Shown in pieces: positions 1 through 11,522 of a stretch of DNA of 64,000 nt. This DNA comes from Tuctoria greenei. Lineage: Eukaryota; Streptophyta; Magnoliopsida; Poales; Poaceae. The notes under the pieces were generated by a model. It saw nothing but the letters and a program-made list of their open reading frames with translations. It was not told where the DNA came from and ran no database searches. A program made the translations under genes and the position numbers. The DNA lies in assembly GCA_036927565.1 (NCBI GenBank), contig JAYESD010000001.1, positions 275,849,560 through 275,913,559 of the forward strand, written 5' to 3'. How positions within the stretch are numbered: the first letter of the stretch is position 1; every line of letters starts with the position of its first letter.

Positions 1-1621
1 GACGAGGACGACCTGTTCCTAGCTCCTCCGAATAATCCAGCGCGCGCCCGGACGGACCTCGTCATTGGCTTGCCCTCCAGATGTGCGCGCCACGATCGCC
101 AAGACCTTTTCGTGCAGGCGGTGAACGAAGGGGAGAGAGGAAGAAGAGCGCCCATCGACATGACAGGTGTGAGCCTCACACAGCATGCATGCATGCCTTT
201 CAGAGGCTTTGATTGACCTTCAACCAAATTAAAGATGTTCAGTCCGTGAGATTACAGGACTGGTTTTTATTCTAACCAGGCAATCCCCATACTATAATCT
301 TATACAAAATAATATAATATATATACATATTTTTTCTGGTATATTTACTCGAACTTATGGCATTCAGGCGGTCCCCAAAGTCACCAAACGAAGATTTTTA
401 GGCCAAATATCGCTAATCCCGTCGTCTCCGCATGAGTTTGATAGCATTGACGTGCAGGTACCTAATCATGCACCGAACCAAGCAGCTTGATCCGCGGAAC
501 CTGTCGACGGACGTGCAAGTAGATTGCCGGGATTATAGGTGGCCCTGGGATTCTTGGCATCATTACCCATGTTCGTTTCGTCCATAGGAACGCAAGAGTC
601 ATCTACCACGTAACACATACTACGTACCGTTCAACGCAGCGCTTACTTTTTTCTCGAGGGAAAACTGTACTTTTTACAGCTGGTTCATATCATTCTGAAA
701 TCTGAATACTTTTGACAGTTCTGCAAAGATTTGAGACTCGCGCATGGATTCTCTCACGTGCTGCACGTTAATGGTTTCGAAATATCAGCATGCATCAACG
801 GTGAATTAGCAAGTTTCCTGTTTCTGAAAGATCGTTGCAGAGCGTCCCCTGTTATTGGATTGGATGTAATAACAATAGTTTACAGTTAGAGGCAGACGGG
901 AGGAAGTTTCTAACCCACGTTTCCGCGGAGACGAATCTCTCGTTTGGAATCGCGCCGCTCACTGCTCAGTTCCTCGTTTCGAGGCTACGGATCATCGAGA
1001 TCTGAAAACCTGACACGACCCTCCCTTAGAAGCTTCTCTGCAGCCTCCCCTGATCGAGTTTAGGCTTCAGGGAGAGGAAGCTATGGATGTGCTTAGCATC
1101 GCATCTCGTTCGCCTGTTGATACGGAATCGGCAGAGCGCGCGGAGCTGCAGACCAGCAGACGGAACAGTTCCAGCATTATATTTCTGCCTTCACCGGCGC
1201 AGCCAAGAACAAACCGCAGCATGCAGCAGCAACAACGGCTGCTCATGTCCTGTCTGTCCACGATATTTACGCCTCTTCCACGTAAGCATGGTTGCTTCCA
1301 TTTTCCTGGGGTAAATAATAGGGAACGCACACACTGCACTCTCCACAGCAGCTCAATTTGTTACTAGAACAGCTAGTGCATAAATTTGCTCTGTTGATGC
1401 ATGCGCGAAAATGGGGTTTGTTTATCTGTTCTGAACGTCGTCAAGTAAATTTTCAGGAGGAAGTATTTAATTACCAACAAAATCATGGCACTGCCAGATC
1501 TACCTTTCGTGATCGTGTTCCCTCTCGTAATCATGGACATTTTTGGTAGTACTAGGGGGCGTGGATGGCCGTAGATCTAGTCTTCGTAATCTCTTAGCAC
1601 AAATTCACCTTCATTATAGGG
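1..1621. other. Upstream intergenic DNA, no supported gene
   Basis: I see no gene I can support here. The first 216 bases are open on the plus strand to the window edge, and a minus-strand frame starting near 176 also runs off the edge, so the end of a neighbouring gene is possible. Short overlapping frames at 1067-1367 on both strands have no recognisable domain. A run of GCATGC repeats lies near 182-196. The DNA is fairly AT-rich around 290-340. Confidence 0.4.
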
Positions 1622-1700
1622 TACTCCCTCAATTCTATTTTTTGTTTTTTATTTAAAAATGAACTAAAAGATGATAAATTTTTGGAGATGGGATGGAGTA
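1622..1700. repeat. Short Stowaway-like MITE
   Basis: The segment starts TACTCCCTC and ends GGATGGAGTA, so the ends are imperfect inverted repeats of the Stowaway type with TA at each edge. The 79 bp body is AT-rich and has no coding capacity. The inner part pairs poorly, which suggests an old or internally deleted copy. It lies about 765 bp upstream of the CSLC start codon. Confidence 0.55.
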
Positions 1701-2464
1701 TACGAGATGGCTTTGTGCACGTGTTTCTTCAGTTCCTGCCTGGTTTGCTGACATGCCAACAGCTGCGGGTCTATTCTAGCAGTGAGCTGACCGGCGATAA
1801 TTCATCCGAGCTGTGCCTGGCGGGCGGTGCAGCTAAAGCCTCAGCCTCAGCCCAGCCCAGCCGGTCGCCACCGACAGCGGCAGGCATGCAGCCGCAGCCG
1901 CACCCGCACGCAACGAATTGAGCGACGTGCGTGCGAGCCCACTCGGCGGCACGCCCACGCTTCGGCTGGCAGAAGCAACGCACCACGGCACGGACCAATC
2001 CAAACCACGGCGCCGACGAGCCGTCTCCGCCTACCAGAAGCCGCGTCCGTGTCCGTTTGTTTCGTTTTTCTCACCGCGTCGCCAGCTGCCTCGCTGACCG
2101 GTGCTGTGAACCACTCCACTCCGTTAATGTGGTGACTGACTGGTGGTGCCTCGGGGCCAGGGAGAGCGCCAAAAGACGCTCCTTTTTTAGTCGGCCACGG
2201 CGCTCGCTGTTGAATAAATAAAGCGGGGGTGAGCTCGGTTGCTAGACCGACGTGGTGAGCTGTTCTTCTGCCCCTCTCTGCTCCGCGGCATATGCTCCAC
2301 CTTCGTGGCCACCCGCGGCGGTGTGGTGCTGTGTTCGTCTTCCCGCCGGCTATTAAGGCGGTTCTTGATGAGTAAGTGAGGGGAAGGAAGGAGGAGAGGT
2401 TTGTTTGTGCTGATTCGAGATCTCAGGTGAGGAGAGGAGAGGTCAGGTGCTCTTTGGTTAGGCA
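1701..2464 (+). promoter_or_regulatory. Upstream region and 5' leader of the CSLC gene
   Basis: This is GC-rich, CpG-rich DNA leading into the CSLC start codon. An AATAAATAAA stretch near 2213 is the best TATA-like sequence, which would give a leader of roughly 200 bp. A purine-rich GGAGAGGAGAGG tract lies just before the start codon (near 2431). The short open frames here overlap on both strands and look like composition artefacts. The exact transcription start cannot be read. Confidence 0.35.
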
Positions 2465-5400
2465 ATGGCGCCGTCGTGGTGGGGGAGGGACGCGACGAGG
2501 GCCAACGGCGGCGGGACACCGGTGGTGGTGAAGATGGAGAACCCCAACTGGTCCATCTCCGAGGTGGCGGCGGATGTGGCGCCGGGGTCGCCGGCGGGCG
2601 GGGGCAAGGCGGGGAGGGGCAAGAACGCGCGCCAGATCACGTGGGTGCTGCTCCTCAAGGCGCACCGCGCGGCGGGGCGGCTTACGGGGGCCGCCTCCGC
2701 GGCGCTCTCCGTCGCCGCCGCCGCGCGCCGGAGGGTGGCGGCGGGGCGGACGGACTCGGACGCCGCGCCGGGGGAGAGCACGGCGCTGCGGGCGCGCTTC
2801 TACGGCTGCACCCGGGTCTTCCTCGTCCTGTCCATGCTCCTACTAGCCGTCGAGGTGGCGGCGTACTACCAGGGCTGGCACCTCGAGGTCCCCGGCCTCC
2901 TCGCCGTCGACGGGCTCTTCGCCGCCGCCTACGCGGGCTGGATGCGCGCCCGCCTCGAGTACCTCGCGCCACCGCTGCAGTTCCTCACCAATGCCTGCGT
3001 CGTGCTCTTCTTGATCCAGAGCGTCGACCGGCTCGTCCTGTGCCTCGGCTGCTTCTGGATCAGGTTCAAGGGCATCAAGCCCGTGCCGCTGGCCGCCGCC
3101 AAGGAGGACGTTGAGGCCGGCGCAGAGGACTTCCCCATGGTGCTCGTGCAGATTCCCATGTGCAACGAGAAGGAGGTGAGCTGAGCACTATAATATACTT
3201 CTATTAATTGTTTTCGTTCTTGTATTCGTGTGTGCTCAAGTTGGGGATCCGTTCAATTATAACCTGCCGGGATCAAAGATTCGGTTTCTGAGCAGCTGCA
3301 ATTTGGGGCTCCGTAGCGACCCCTGCCTCCTGGTTTTGGTCAACCGAGGACAATAGAATGGAGATGTATCATTGAGCTGTTTTGCTTTCCCTTCTGAAGT
3401 TTAAAGTTGCTTTACTCGTAGCTTATTGGAGCAAAAGCTTGTTGCTGTCAAATCTAGGTGAGGATGCTGGGGCAACCAGTTAATAATCCGTAACCCAAGT
3501 GATAGAATATCAATTTTACAAAAGTTTAGCATACAACACAGATTCCATGAATCTGGACCATCAGACAAGAGATGATCCAATTATTTGTACTTTTACTACC
3601 GCACTCTCGAGTCTCCCTTAAATATCAGTCGGATTCAATTAATTTCTTTAATTTGGAAGTTACAGGTGTACCAACAATCCATTGGTGCAGTTTGCAGCCT
3701 GGACTGGCCGAAGTCAAACTTCCTGGTGCAAGTGCTGGACGATTCTGATGATGCAGCCACATCAGCACTTATCAAGGAGGAGGTGGGAAAATGGCATCGG
3801 GAGGGAGTAAGCATAATATACCGACACCGGGTAATCCGGGACGGTTACAAGGCTGGAAACTTGAAATCGGCCATGAACTGCAGCTATGTAAGGGACTATG
3901 AGTTTGTTGTCATCTTTGATGCTGATTTCCAACCACAACCAGATTTCCTCAAGCGCACCATTCCCCATTTCAAGGTTTGGCTTTACTGAACAATGCTGAA
4001 TGTTGTACTTGACAACCAGTCCTATTGGTTACGTTTTCTGACAAATCTGCAACTTCCAGGGAAAGGATGATGTTGGGTTGGTTCAAGCAAGATGGTCTTT
4101 CGTGAACAAGGATGAAAATTTGTTGACCAGACTGCAGAACATAAATCTGTGCTTCCATTTTGAGGTGGAGCAGCAGGTGAATGGGGCATTTATCAATTTC
4201 TTTGGTTTCAACGGTACTGCTGGAGTGTGGAGAATTAAGGCGCTTGAAGATTCTGGAGGATGGATGGAGAGGACAACAGTAGAGGATATGGACATAGCTG
4301 TCCGAGCACATCTCAAGGGATGGAAGTTTGTCTTCTTGAATGATGTTGAGGTACTGGCACATATTTCTTTGTTTCTTAAGCATAATATGCCTTGTGTAGA
4401 GACATGGTAATTAACTTGTGTAACTTCTCTTACAGTGTCAATGTGAGTTGCCAGAATCCTATGAAGCGTACAGAAAGCAGCAGCACCGGTGGCACTCCGG
4501 TCCTATGCAATTGTTTAGGCTATGCTTTGTGGACATAATAAAATCCAAGGTATGAAAACTTATTCGTTGATCACATGGTGCAAGCAAAAATGTCTGGCAA
4601 AAGTATCTAGCAATCTCCAGTAAAATATACGATCTCCCTCCCAAACTAGTTCTCACTTTAGGTTTTTAGTCAGACTCAAACATTTTATCTTTGGTCGCTA
4701 GTTTCTAAAAATTATATAGTTTAACACTATAAGATTTATATTTTAGATTCATTATGGGAAATATTTTCGTAATATATAATCCACATGTTGTTTACTTATA
4801 TTAATTTTGAATAATTGATGGTTAAAGATAGAAATATTTTACTTCAACTTAAGCTAAAGTGACAACTAATTTGGGTCTGAGGTAGTATCTTGTTAGCAAG
4901 AGCCCCTATACGGTTTTTCTATAGGACAAGCCACAAGATGAAGTATCTGTCAGAAAGCATCAAATGCATTCTTATAGCACAAACAAAAATATTGAGCTAG
5001 AATTTGACCCTCCACCCTTCAAGCGTTTGCTAGTTTTGATACATATCCATTTTTGATTCATTTGAATCTTTGGCTTAACCTACCACAGCTGTTGAGAGTA
5101 CATTTCTTCATTTTCTCTATGTTCCTTTTTCTTCACATTTTGAGCGCGTGTACAGTATTATCGTGAGATTATTGGATAGTTTGCCTGACGTTGCTGCTTA
5201 ATTTCAATTGCAGATTGGATTCTGGAAGAAGTGCAATCTCATATTCCTTTTCTTCCTCCTCCGCAAGCTCATTTTACCCTTCTATTCATTTACCCTCTTC
5301 TGTGTCATCCTTCCCATGACAATGTTTGTTCCCGAAGCTGAGCTTCCTGCATGGGTTGTATGTTACATTCCAGCAACAATGTCAATACTCAACATCCTCC

Positions 5401-5837
5401 CAGCCCCAAAATCCTTCCCGTTCATTGTACCATACCTTCTATTTGAGAACACCATGTCAGTGACCAAGTTCAATGCCATGATTTCTGGCCTGTTCCAGCT
5501 CGGGAGCGCCTACGAGTGGGTTGTCACCAAGAAATCAGGTCGCTCTTCTGAAGGTGATCTCGTTGCCCTTGTCGAGAAGCACTCCAAGCAACAAAGGGTA
5601 GGATCTGCGCCCAATCTTGATGCGCTAACAAAGGAGGAATCGAACCCCAAAAAGGATTCTAAAAAGAAGAAGCACAATAGGATCTACAGGAAGGAACTCG
5701 CACTTTCCTTCCTCCTACTAACGGCAGCTGCCCGTAGTTTGCTGTCTGCCCAGGGCATCCACTTCTACTTCCTCCTGTTCCAAGGTGTCTCATTCTTGGT
5801 TGTCGGTCTCGACCTTATCGGTGAGCAAGTGGAGTGA
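2465..5837 (+). CDS. CSLC: Cellulose synthase-like C (xyloglucan beta-1,4-glucan synthase)
   Basis: Five exons join in frame: 2465-3175, 3666-3974, 4060-4350, 4436-4549 and 5214-5837, all with GT-AG introns, giving 682 residues. That is the usual size for CSLC, a Golgi membrane family-2 glycosyltransferase that makes the glucan backbone of xyloglucan. Visible processive-GT2 residues are D262/D263 in VLDDSDD, the DAD motif at 322-324, E415-D416 in TVEDMD, and the Q-x-x-R-W motif at 452-456 (QQHRW). Hydrophobic spans lie around 119-170 and after 484, including a C-terminal pair near 635-675, and a lysine-rich stretch precedes that pair. The MAPSWWGRD start and the MENPN segment shortly after it are typical of grass CSLC proteins. 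A MITE lies in the last intron. The gene looks intact; I cannot assign the paralogue number. Confidence 0.95.
4632..4888. repeat. Stowaway-like MITE in the fourth CSLC intron
   Basis: The left end reads CTCCCTCCCAAACTAGTTCT and the right end is close to its reverse complement (AACTAATTTGGGTCTGAGG). This gives long imperfect terminal inverted repeats around an AT-rich core of about 200 bp. It accounts for much of the 664 bp intron between 4549 and 5214 and does not touch either splice site. The terminal TA is degenerate, so the edges are approximate. Confidence 0.65.
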
Positions 5838-6816
5838 TAGAAAATAATGGGTTCTTTTTTTTTGTCTGGAGAAGTTCGTTGCAAGCATCAGGGGACTCTC
5901 TTTGTAAAGGAAAAGAGTGGCACACTCGTTGATGCTTACACAAGGAGGAAGCTTTGATCCCTAATGCAGGGACCGAGATTCACCGGGGATACTGAAACGT
6001 GGAGCTGTAGATAGGTATAGTTCGGGCTCGGCAGCCTGTGAGATGGTTTCATTCTTTCAGGTGTCAAATTCTTTTGTAAGAATATTCTGTGGCTGGATTG
6101 GTTCTATTTTGTTGTTAACGGACTTTACGTACTTCAAATGAAGATAGTACTCGTGTTTATATACCACTTGTTGGATTAGTTACTATGATTATTGAGACGC
6201 ATGTCCCGTAACTAAGGGTGATACGATCGAGTTGCTTTCTTCCAAACATCTTGTGCTTGTTTTGCGTATGTATCGAGAAGGCTACTGACTGGTATGAGTC
6301 ACAGATTGGAGCCTGTTCTGTTGAAGCCTTGGAGAGGGCTTGTTCCATCTTTACTGTATGATGTCTTCGGCCTTGCCATCATGTGCATTGGCAGGACCGG
6401 GTTGTTTGGTTTACGCCTCTATCCTTGAAAGGGACAGCAATCCGTAATCATGTCCCTTGGCTCGCAAACCATCCACGTGGAAGAGAGCCATTTAGGAAAA
6501 ATTTTGGTTACTGGTAAGTTCGCTTTTGGACTGTCGCCTGGGCTTGTGTTCTACTGATCTTCCATTTGGCCGTCTGGTATCCACAAATCTGTTGCAAACC
6601 GGTTTTAGAAGAGTCGTGTCGTGCCAATTTGCCCTTTGAGAAATTCCTGAATGTGTGCCGTCTGAGGTCCAGACTTCGTTCAGAGAGGTCGAACCGAATT
6701 CAGTACAGTACAGGCAGTACTGCTGATTCGGCGTAGAAACGAAACGGTTCGCGTCTCACTTCGTACGATTTCAGCTTTTGGAAGCTACCCTGGCTTGGCT
6801 TGTTTCAATCAGAGGA
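5838..6816 (+). other. CSLC 3' untranslated region and spacer
   Basis: The first roughly 300 bases after the stop codon are likely the CSLC 3' UTR, with T-rich and AATAA-like stretches near 5843 and 6100. I see no gene in the rest. A minus-strand frame of 63 codons at 6157-6348 has no recognisable features. Confidence 0.4.
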
Positions 6817-6896
6817 TACTCCTTCATCTCAAATATTTGTCACTCTAATTCATTTCTGAATTAGAGAATGACAAGTATTTGGAAGTGAAAGGAGTA
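6817..6896. repeat. Near-palindromic 80 bp Stowaway-type MITE
   Basis: It starts TACTCCTTCATCTCAAATA and ends in a close inverted copy, finishing GGAGTA. The two arms pair along almost the whole 80 bp around a TTCATTTCTGAA centre, so this is close to a pure foldback. The AATTAGAGAATGACAAGTATTT arm is typical of the 'TACTCCCTCCGTCCC' Stowaway group. TA flanks each end. Confidence 0.75.
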
Positions 6897-7847
6897 CACA
6901 AATGTCGGTGCCGGGTGCAAACAGCGCACATGGCGCCAGTCTCCAGCGTCGCCATCGTCTCTCGAGATCCAGGACGTAATCAACACACGTTTTTTTTTTT
7001 CCTTCCGGGAATGGGAATACTCAATTTACTAGGCCAAGTTCTCTAAACAGGTTCCCTAACAGTGACACGCGATCGGCAGCCTGGATAAGTGGTTATCCTT
7101 GTCAGTTGTTTTTACGGCCGTTGCCTCACCGACGCACGAGGGATGAGATAGGCGCACGCGAGGACGGGCACGCCAGTCAGTCGCCGGTCAATGCAAAATT
7201 GAAGCACATGATGGCACCGTCTGGCGATGCACCGAGTGGGTTTGGAAAATATCAATGTCTACTAGTTCTGGAATGAAAAGCTGTTCAGTTCTGCCAAACG
7301 CTTGGTCACGAGTGCAAGCAACACAAGATATGATTCTCGTTCTTCATGAAGAAAAGAGTCGGATATCGAATTTGAATATTCAGTGCAGCCTGTTGGATGA
7401 AAAAGGACAAATAATCAGATTCACGGTCCACGGTGGTAGGTAAACAGAAGAGAGGACAATATAGAGTAAATACAACACTTATTATCAGTCTTCATCAGGG
7501 TTAACATTCGGACCTCAAATCATGCAGCGGAGAGGCTGGGGCTTAAGATCCACACAGTGCTTCACAGAAATGCCCAAGGGCTCTATGTACACATAACGCG
7601 GTCAATGATACAGAAGTACATGCCATTAACACTAACACGAGCTGCGGAAACATGCTTATCATTAGGATTCCATTTCCAGGGTATCTGAGACCCAGCTCTT
7701 GGATTCATTACTTCCAGTGTCTAATAATATCTAAGTAATGATGACGTACTGTGTTTTCGGCCCTACTGAAATGAAGCCAGCATGTGGTTGCAGAAGTTAC
7801 GGGTCGAGATGATTGTGCACCGGGACCAGACTTTGAGCCTTGTCTAG
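6897..7847 (-). other. Spacer and 3' region of the BSD gene
   Basis: No supported gene on either strand. The part next to 7847 is the likely 3' UTR of the minus-strand BSD gene. A 62-codon plus-strand frame at 7255-7443 has no domain or codon signal that I recognise. A poly-T run lies near 6990. Confidence 0.4.
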
Positions 7848-10800
7848 CTACTTGGCCTGTTGCCCAATCCCTCTATCATCATCATCATCATCATCCTCCA
7901 GATCACTGAAGGACACATCTTCCTCACGCCCCAGTGAACCTCTATTGCTGTTGCTTGTGGTGCCCACCTCCTCAGCAGGATCGTCATCAGGCCATTCATC
8001 AACTTCATCTTCATCGGTCGCAAACTGACTTTTGGACTCAACTGGTAAAACCTTGACCTCATTTTTCACGGCCAGTTCCTCTTCAATCACTAACTTGTCA
8101 ATTATTTCCACATCAGTGGTTAAAATTTGGAATTTTTCAGCCTCGATATTTGGTGTGATATCAGAAGTGGGTTCTTTGAAATATGAAACCTCGGATATGC
8201 CAGCTTTGTCTTCAACACTAGAGGGTTCTATCACTTTCTCTTCAGCAGGAGGAGAGGACTCATTTATCTTGTCTGTTGCTCCAATGTGAACCTTGGATCC
8301 CTGCTTATTATTAGCCTGTAAACTTTGCAACAATTCCTCCCGTGCTTCCAGGATCTACGTGGGTAAGGAGAATAATGACCCACAAATACAGAGGTGTAGT
8401 GAAAGAAAAGTGTAGCCCAGCAATGAAAGTACAGAAAGAAGCAGCCTGTTTTTCTAGTCTACAAAAAAACTATAACCAACCGGTGAATATTTAGTCATTA
8501 GTTAGCTTTCAAACCATACTATCCATCGCAATGTGCATACCACAAAAAAAAAAACTATAACAAAGTCAAGAACATTGTGCCATACTGTCACAACAGAAAC
8601 AGAAATATTGTGGATGATTCAGGATTACCTGTGGTGTTGAAAGAAGTTCAGCATCTTGCTTGCTGAGTTTTGAGTACAAAAGCACAAAATAGATCTTCCA
8701 GAAACATGCTTCACTCATATCAGTAGAACAAATCTGAACCTTTAAATCAGGTAAGCTTGGTACAAGGTGCTCTACAGCTAATGCGTGCATATATTGAGTA
8801 TCCGACAGTTCAAAATCTACAAAAACAAGAAAACTTTGTAATAGCCCAATCATAAAATCGTCACTAATTAATACTCTTCAGAATTATCATAATTCATTCG
8901 TTTTAATGTCACAGATTTCTCACAGAATTGTCAAGCTAAACTAAAGGCCCAGAAAGATTTCGGATGAGACCACAACGATAGCCTCTCTTTGGCAATAAAG
9001 TTCAAAATCCAAACATAATGAACCAAACTAAATGTATTGTCTTTAGAATGGAACCTAACAAATTAGCATCAACCTTTGGGCAACAATTTATACACTTTAT
9101 CACGCATATTTAGACATAACCACATGATCAATACGTGTGGGACTGTAGGTATACAATCACCGGATGGCGCTCCTCAACCGTTACTTTTCACATGTCAAAT
9201 GGAGCGGGAAGAAGTTCCATGAAAATGAAAGAGTAAAGTGCATGACTGGTGCTCAATCTTGTTCGAGGGTGTCATCTATATATCTGAACTTTTAATATAC
9301 ATATCCAGGTCCATAAACTTGCTAAGTGATTCATTCATGGTCCAAATCTCTCTACTTAGCATTGATTCACCTCGTTGGTGTCTCCATAGCATCCATGTCA
9401 CTCAATTTAACCAACTCATCATTTATATTACTATTTAGACCACATAAATATAGAAAAGGAAAATCAAGTGAACTTTGTATGCTTTCAAAACGAGCCCAGA
9501 GATCTTTTTTCTACTGAGGCCTATTCTTTAACTTCAGTTTGGACTTGATAAAAATATAAATGATGAGTTCAAGCACTTGGGTGACAGGGCCATGGCGGAG
9601 ACACCAGGTAGGTAGATCAACGCTAATTAGAGTGATTTAGACCATGAGTGAACCACTTGGCAAGCTTGGGGTCTGAATATGCAAATTAAGAGTTCGGAGA
9701 TCCACCCGTGGACAAGTTTCAAAGGATCTGTCATACACTGCACTCTAAAAGAAAAGTGTGGGGAGAAGTAAATATGTTAGGCTCGAGTTAATACGATACA
9801 ACCAGTTAAGCTACTATACGTTGACCAGTTGCCCTCAAAAGCTTAAGCTCAAACCAGAGGTCTCGAGTTCAAATCCTAGCAGAGGAATTCCACTCATATT
9901 TCCACGTCTGAGACCCGAGAGAGCATCATGTGAGGGGGAGTGTTGAAGTATATAAGTGAATTGTCTACCCGTCCCTCATCATCTTAAGCTTTTGGGTGCA
10001 ACCGGTCAACGCATAGTAGCTTAACATGTTATTAGAGCCAAAGGTCTTGGTTCGAATCCTGGCAGGCGTAATTTATTAAAAAAAAATTGCAGTCAACTCT
10101 TATTCCACGTTTGCAATCCAAAGAAGCCACGTAAAGAGTGTTGAAATATAAGTGAATTGCCTATCTTCTTTCATCGGCTTAAGCTTTTGAGGACAACTGG
10201 TCAACACATAGTAGCTTAACACAGCCCAAACATTTATAAAGTAAGCAATCATATATTTCCAACAAAATTTCCCCTCTCCGATTACTTCTCTAACCTCCAA
10301 CGTCAACTGAATGTGTACTAGCCATTAAGTACTCCATTTCTTCATAATGTACTGAAATTTAAAAAATGAACATTATATCAGGGAGCACTAATTCTTACCG
10401 TCGGCGTAGCGCTCGCTGATAAACAGTGGGAAATCCAACCATGTCTCGGGGCGCGTGGAGATATGCCTCACGAACTCCACCACCTCCTCGGTGACCCCGA
10501 CCACGGGCTCCCTCCTCTCCTCCGCGTCCCCCTGCCCGAATGGCAGCAGCGACGACGCGATCTTGGAGATCTCCGACACGGCCAGGTTGTTCTGCAGCAT
10601 CGAGATGCCGCTCCGCACCCTCCCGCCGATCTCCGCCAGGTCGCCGCGGATGCCTGCAGTACGCGGAGATGACTGCGCTGCTGCCTCCTCCTCGTCGTCG
10701 TATCCATCCCCTTCCCCATCCTCCTCCTCATCCTCCTTCCGTTCATCGTCTCCCCCCTCCACCGCCGCCGCCGCCGCCGCTGCCGCTGCGCGCGGGGTCG

Positions 10801-11140
10801 AGGAGGACTCCGGCGGCGGAGCGAGGAATGAAGCGACGCCCCAGAGGCGGCGGGTGAGGGTCTCGGTGAGCTCGGAGATGTCGTCCTTGACGCCGCGGCT
10901 CGGGGTGTTGGGCTGCTCCGGCTCCTCTGTGGTGTCAGGGTCCCAGTTAGGGCCGTGCGGCGAGGACTCCTCCTCCGGGGTAGTGTCCACCCTCTGAGAT
11001 GAGGCGGGGTCGTGCTCGGGCTCGGGATCCTCGCCGTCGGAGTCCGGCTCGCCGCGCGGCGAGGAGGAGAGAGCCGCCGCGATGGAGCGTGCGAGCCACG
11101 ACATGGCGCTTGCGGGTGCGGGGCCGCGTGCGTCCGTCAT
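7848..11140 (-). CDS. BSD domain-containing protein
   Basis: Three exons on the minus strand, 11140-10399, 8816-8629 and 8354-7848, join in phase with GT-AG sites to give 478 residues. Exon 1 encodes an acidic, Ser/Pro-rich N-terminus with an alanine tract, then the FVRHISTRPETWLDFPLF segment. Exon 2 (about residues 248-310) is the BSD core, with LVPSLPDL, the MSEACFWKIYF stretch carrying the hallmark Phe-Trp pair (286-287), and LSTPQ. Exon 3 encodes a Glu-rich tail ending in an Asp run made by a GAT repeat (plus-strand ATC near 7870-7900) and QQAK. BSD domains occur in TFIIH p62 and in several plant proteins of unknown role, so the function is not defined. Start ATGs are possible at 11173, 11140 and 11104; I chose 11140 as the middle option. 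Intron 2 (1582 bp) holds mini-LTR elements. Confidence 0.9.
9941..10221 (+). mobile_element. SMART/TRIM-like miniature LTR element in the BSD intron
   Basis: Two direct repeats of about 85 bp, 9941-10026 and 10139-10221, both start TGTTGAA and end GCTTAACA, as LTRs do. The 112 bp between them begins TTATTAGAGCC, like the tRNA-Met primer-binding site TGGTATCAGAGC. It also contains GGTTCGAATCCTGGCAG. A second internal-like stretch (about 9850-9940, ending in the purine tract GAGGGGGAG) precedes the first LTR, and an inverted piece of the LTR lies at 9804-9847. The array is therefore a rearranged tandem. No clear target-site duplication was found. It has no coding capacity. Known SMART elements of grasses are about this size. 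Confidence 0.55.
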
Positions 11141-11522
11141 GTGGTCATGGGAGAAGGGAGTGGGCCTTAGCATGTTTGGTGGGCCGGGATGGCCTCTTTG
11201 TGGGGAGTGGGAACGGAAACTAACTGGGCTGCCAAAGTCCAGCCCGAATCAGGTTAGGTTGACGTTGTTAGCCCAAATCGCTGGCGACGCCGTGACGCTG
11301 ACGCACCGTCCTCGTCAGACGAAACCGAGCGCTGCCTGTGCATCCACTGACCACTGCGCGTGTGCATGGCCCTCCGCGCGCTCAGCTCAAACCAGCGCGC
11401 ACCTCCACGCGTCACTCAATCCAGCCATCACCTGCAAATCCAGCGCGCTATTAACCACCGGCCGATAGAAAATTTCCCCAGCCGCACAAGCTGCTCTGCT
11501 CCGACGAGACAGCAGGGCAGCA
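11141..11522. promoter_or_regulatory. Divergent promoter between the BSD and DUF4336 genes
   Basis: The two start codons face away from each other across 382 bp. The stretch has no clear TATA box on either strand and is moderately GC-rich, as in many short bidirectional plant promoters. It must hold both 5' leaders. Co-regulation is only an inference from the spacing. Confidence 0.5.

Noticed and set aside
1..216. Open plus-strand frame to the left edge, and a minus-strand frame starting near 176
   Set aside because: No domain or splice context can be judged from the short edge piece.
1067..1367. Overlapping 75-94 codon frames on both strands
   Set aside because: No domain and no codon bias beyond local composition.
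2476..3114. Alternative long frames over CSLC exon 1
   Set aside because: Arg/Gly-rich shadows caused by GC-rich DNA; the CSLC frame is clear.
7255..7443. 62-codon plus-strand frame
   Set aside because: No recognised domain; the adjoining DNA looks like spacer.
10053..10063. GGTTCGAATCC, a perfect tRNA B-box
   Set aside because: No tRNA fold or A-box around it; it belongs to the internal part of the mini-LTR element.
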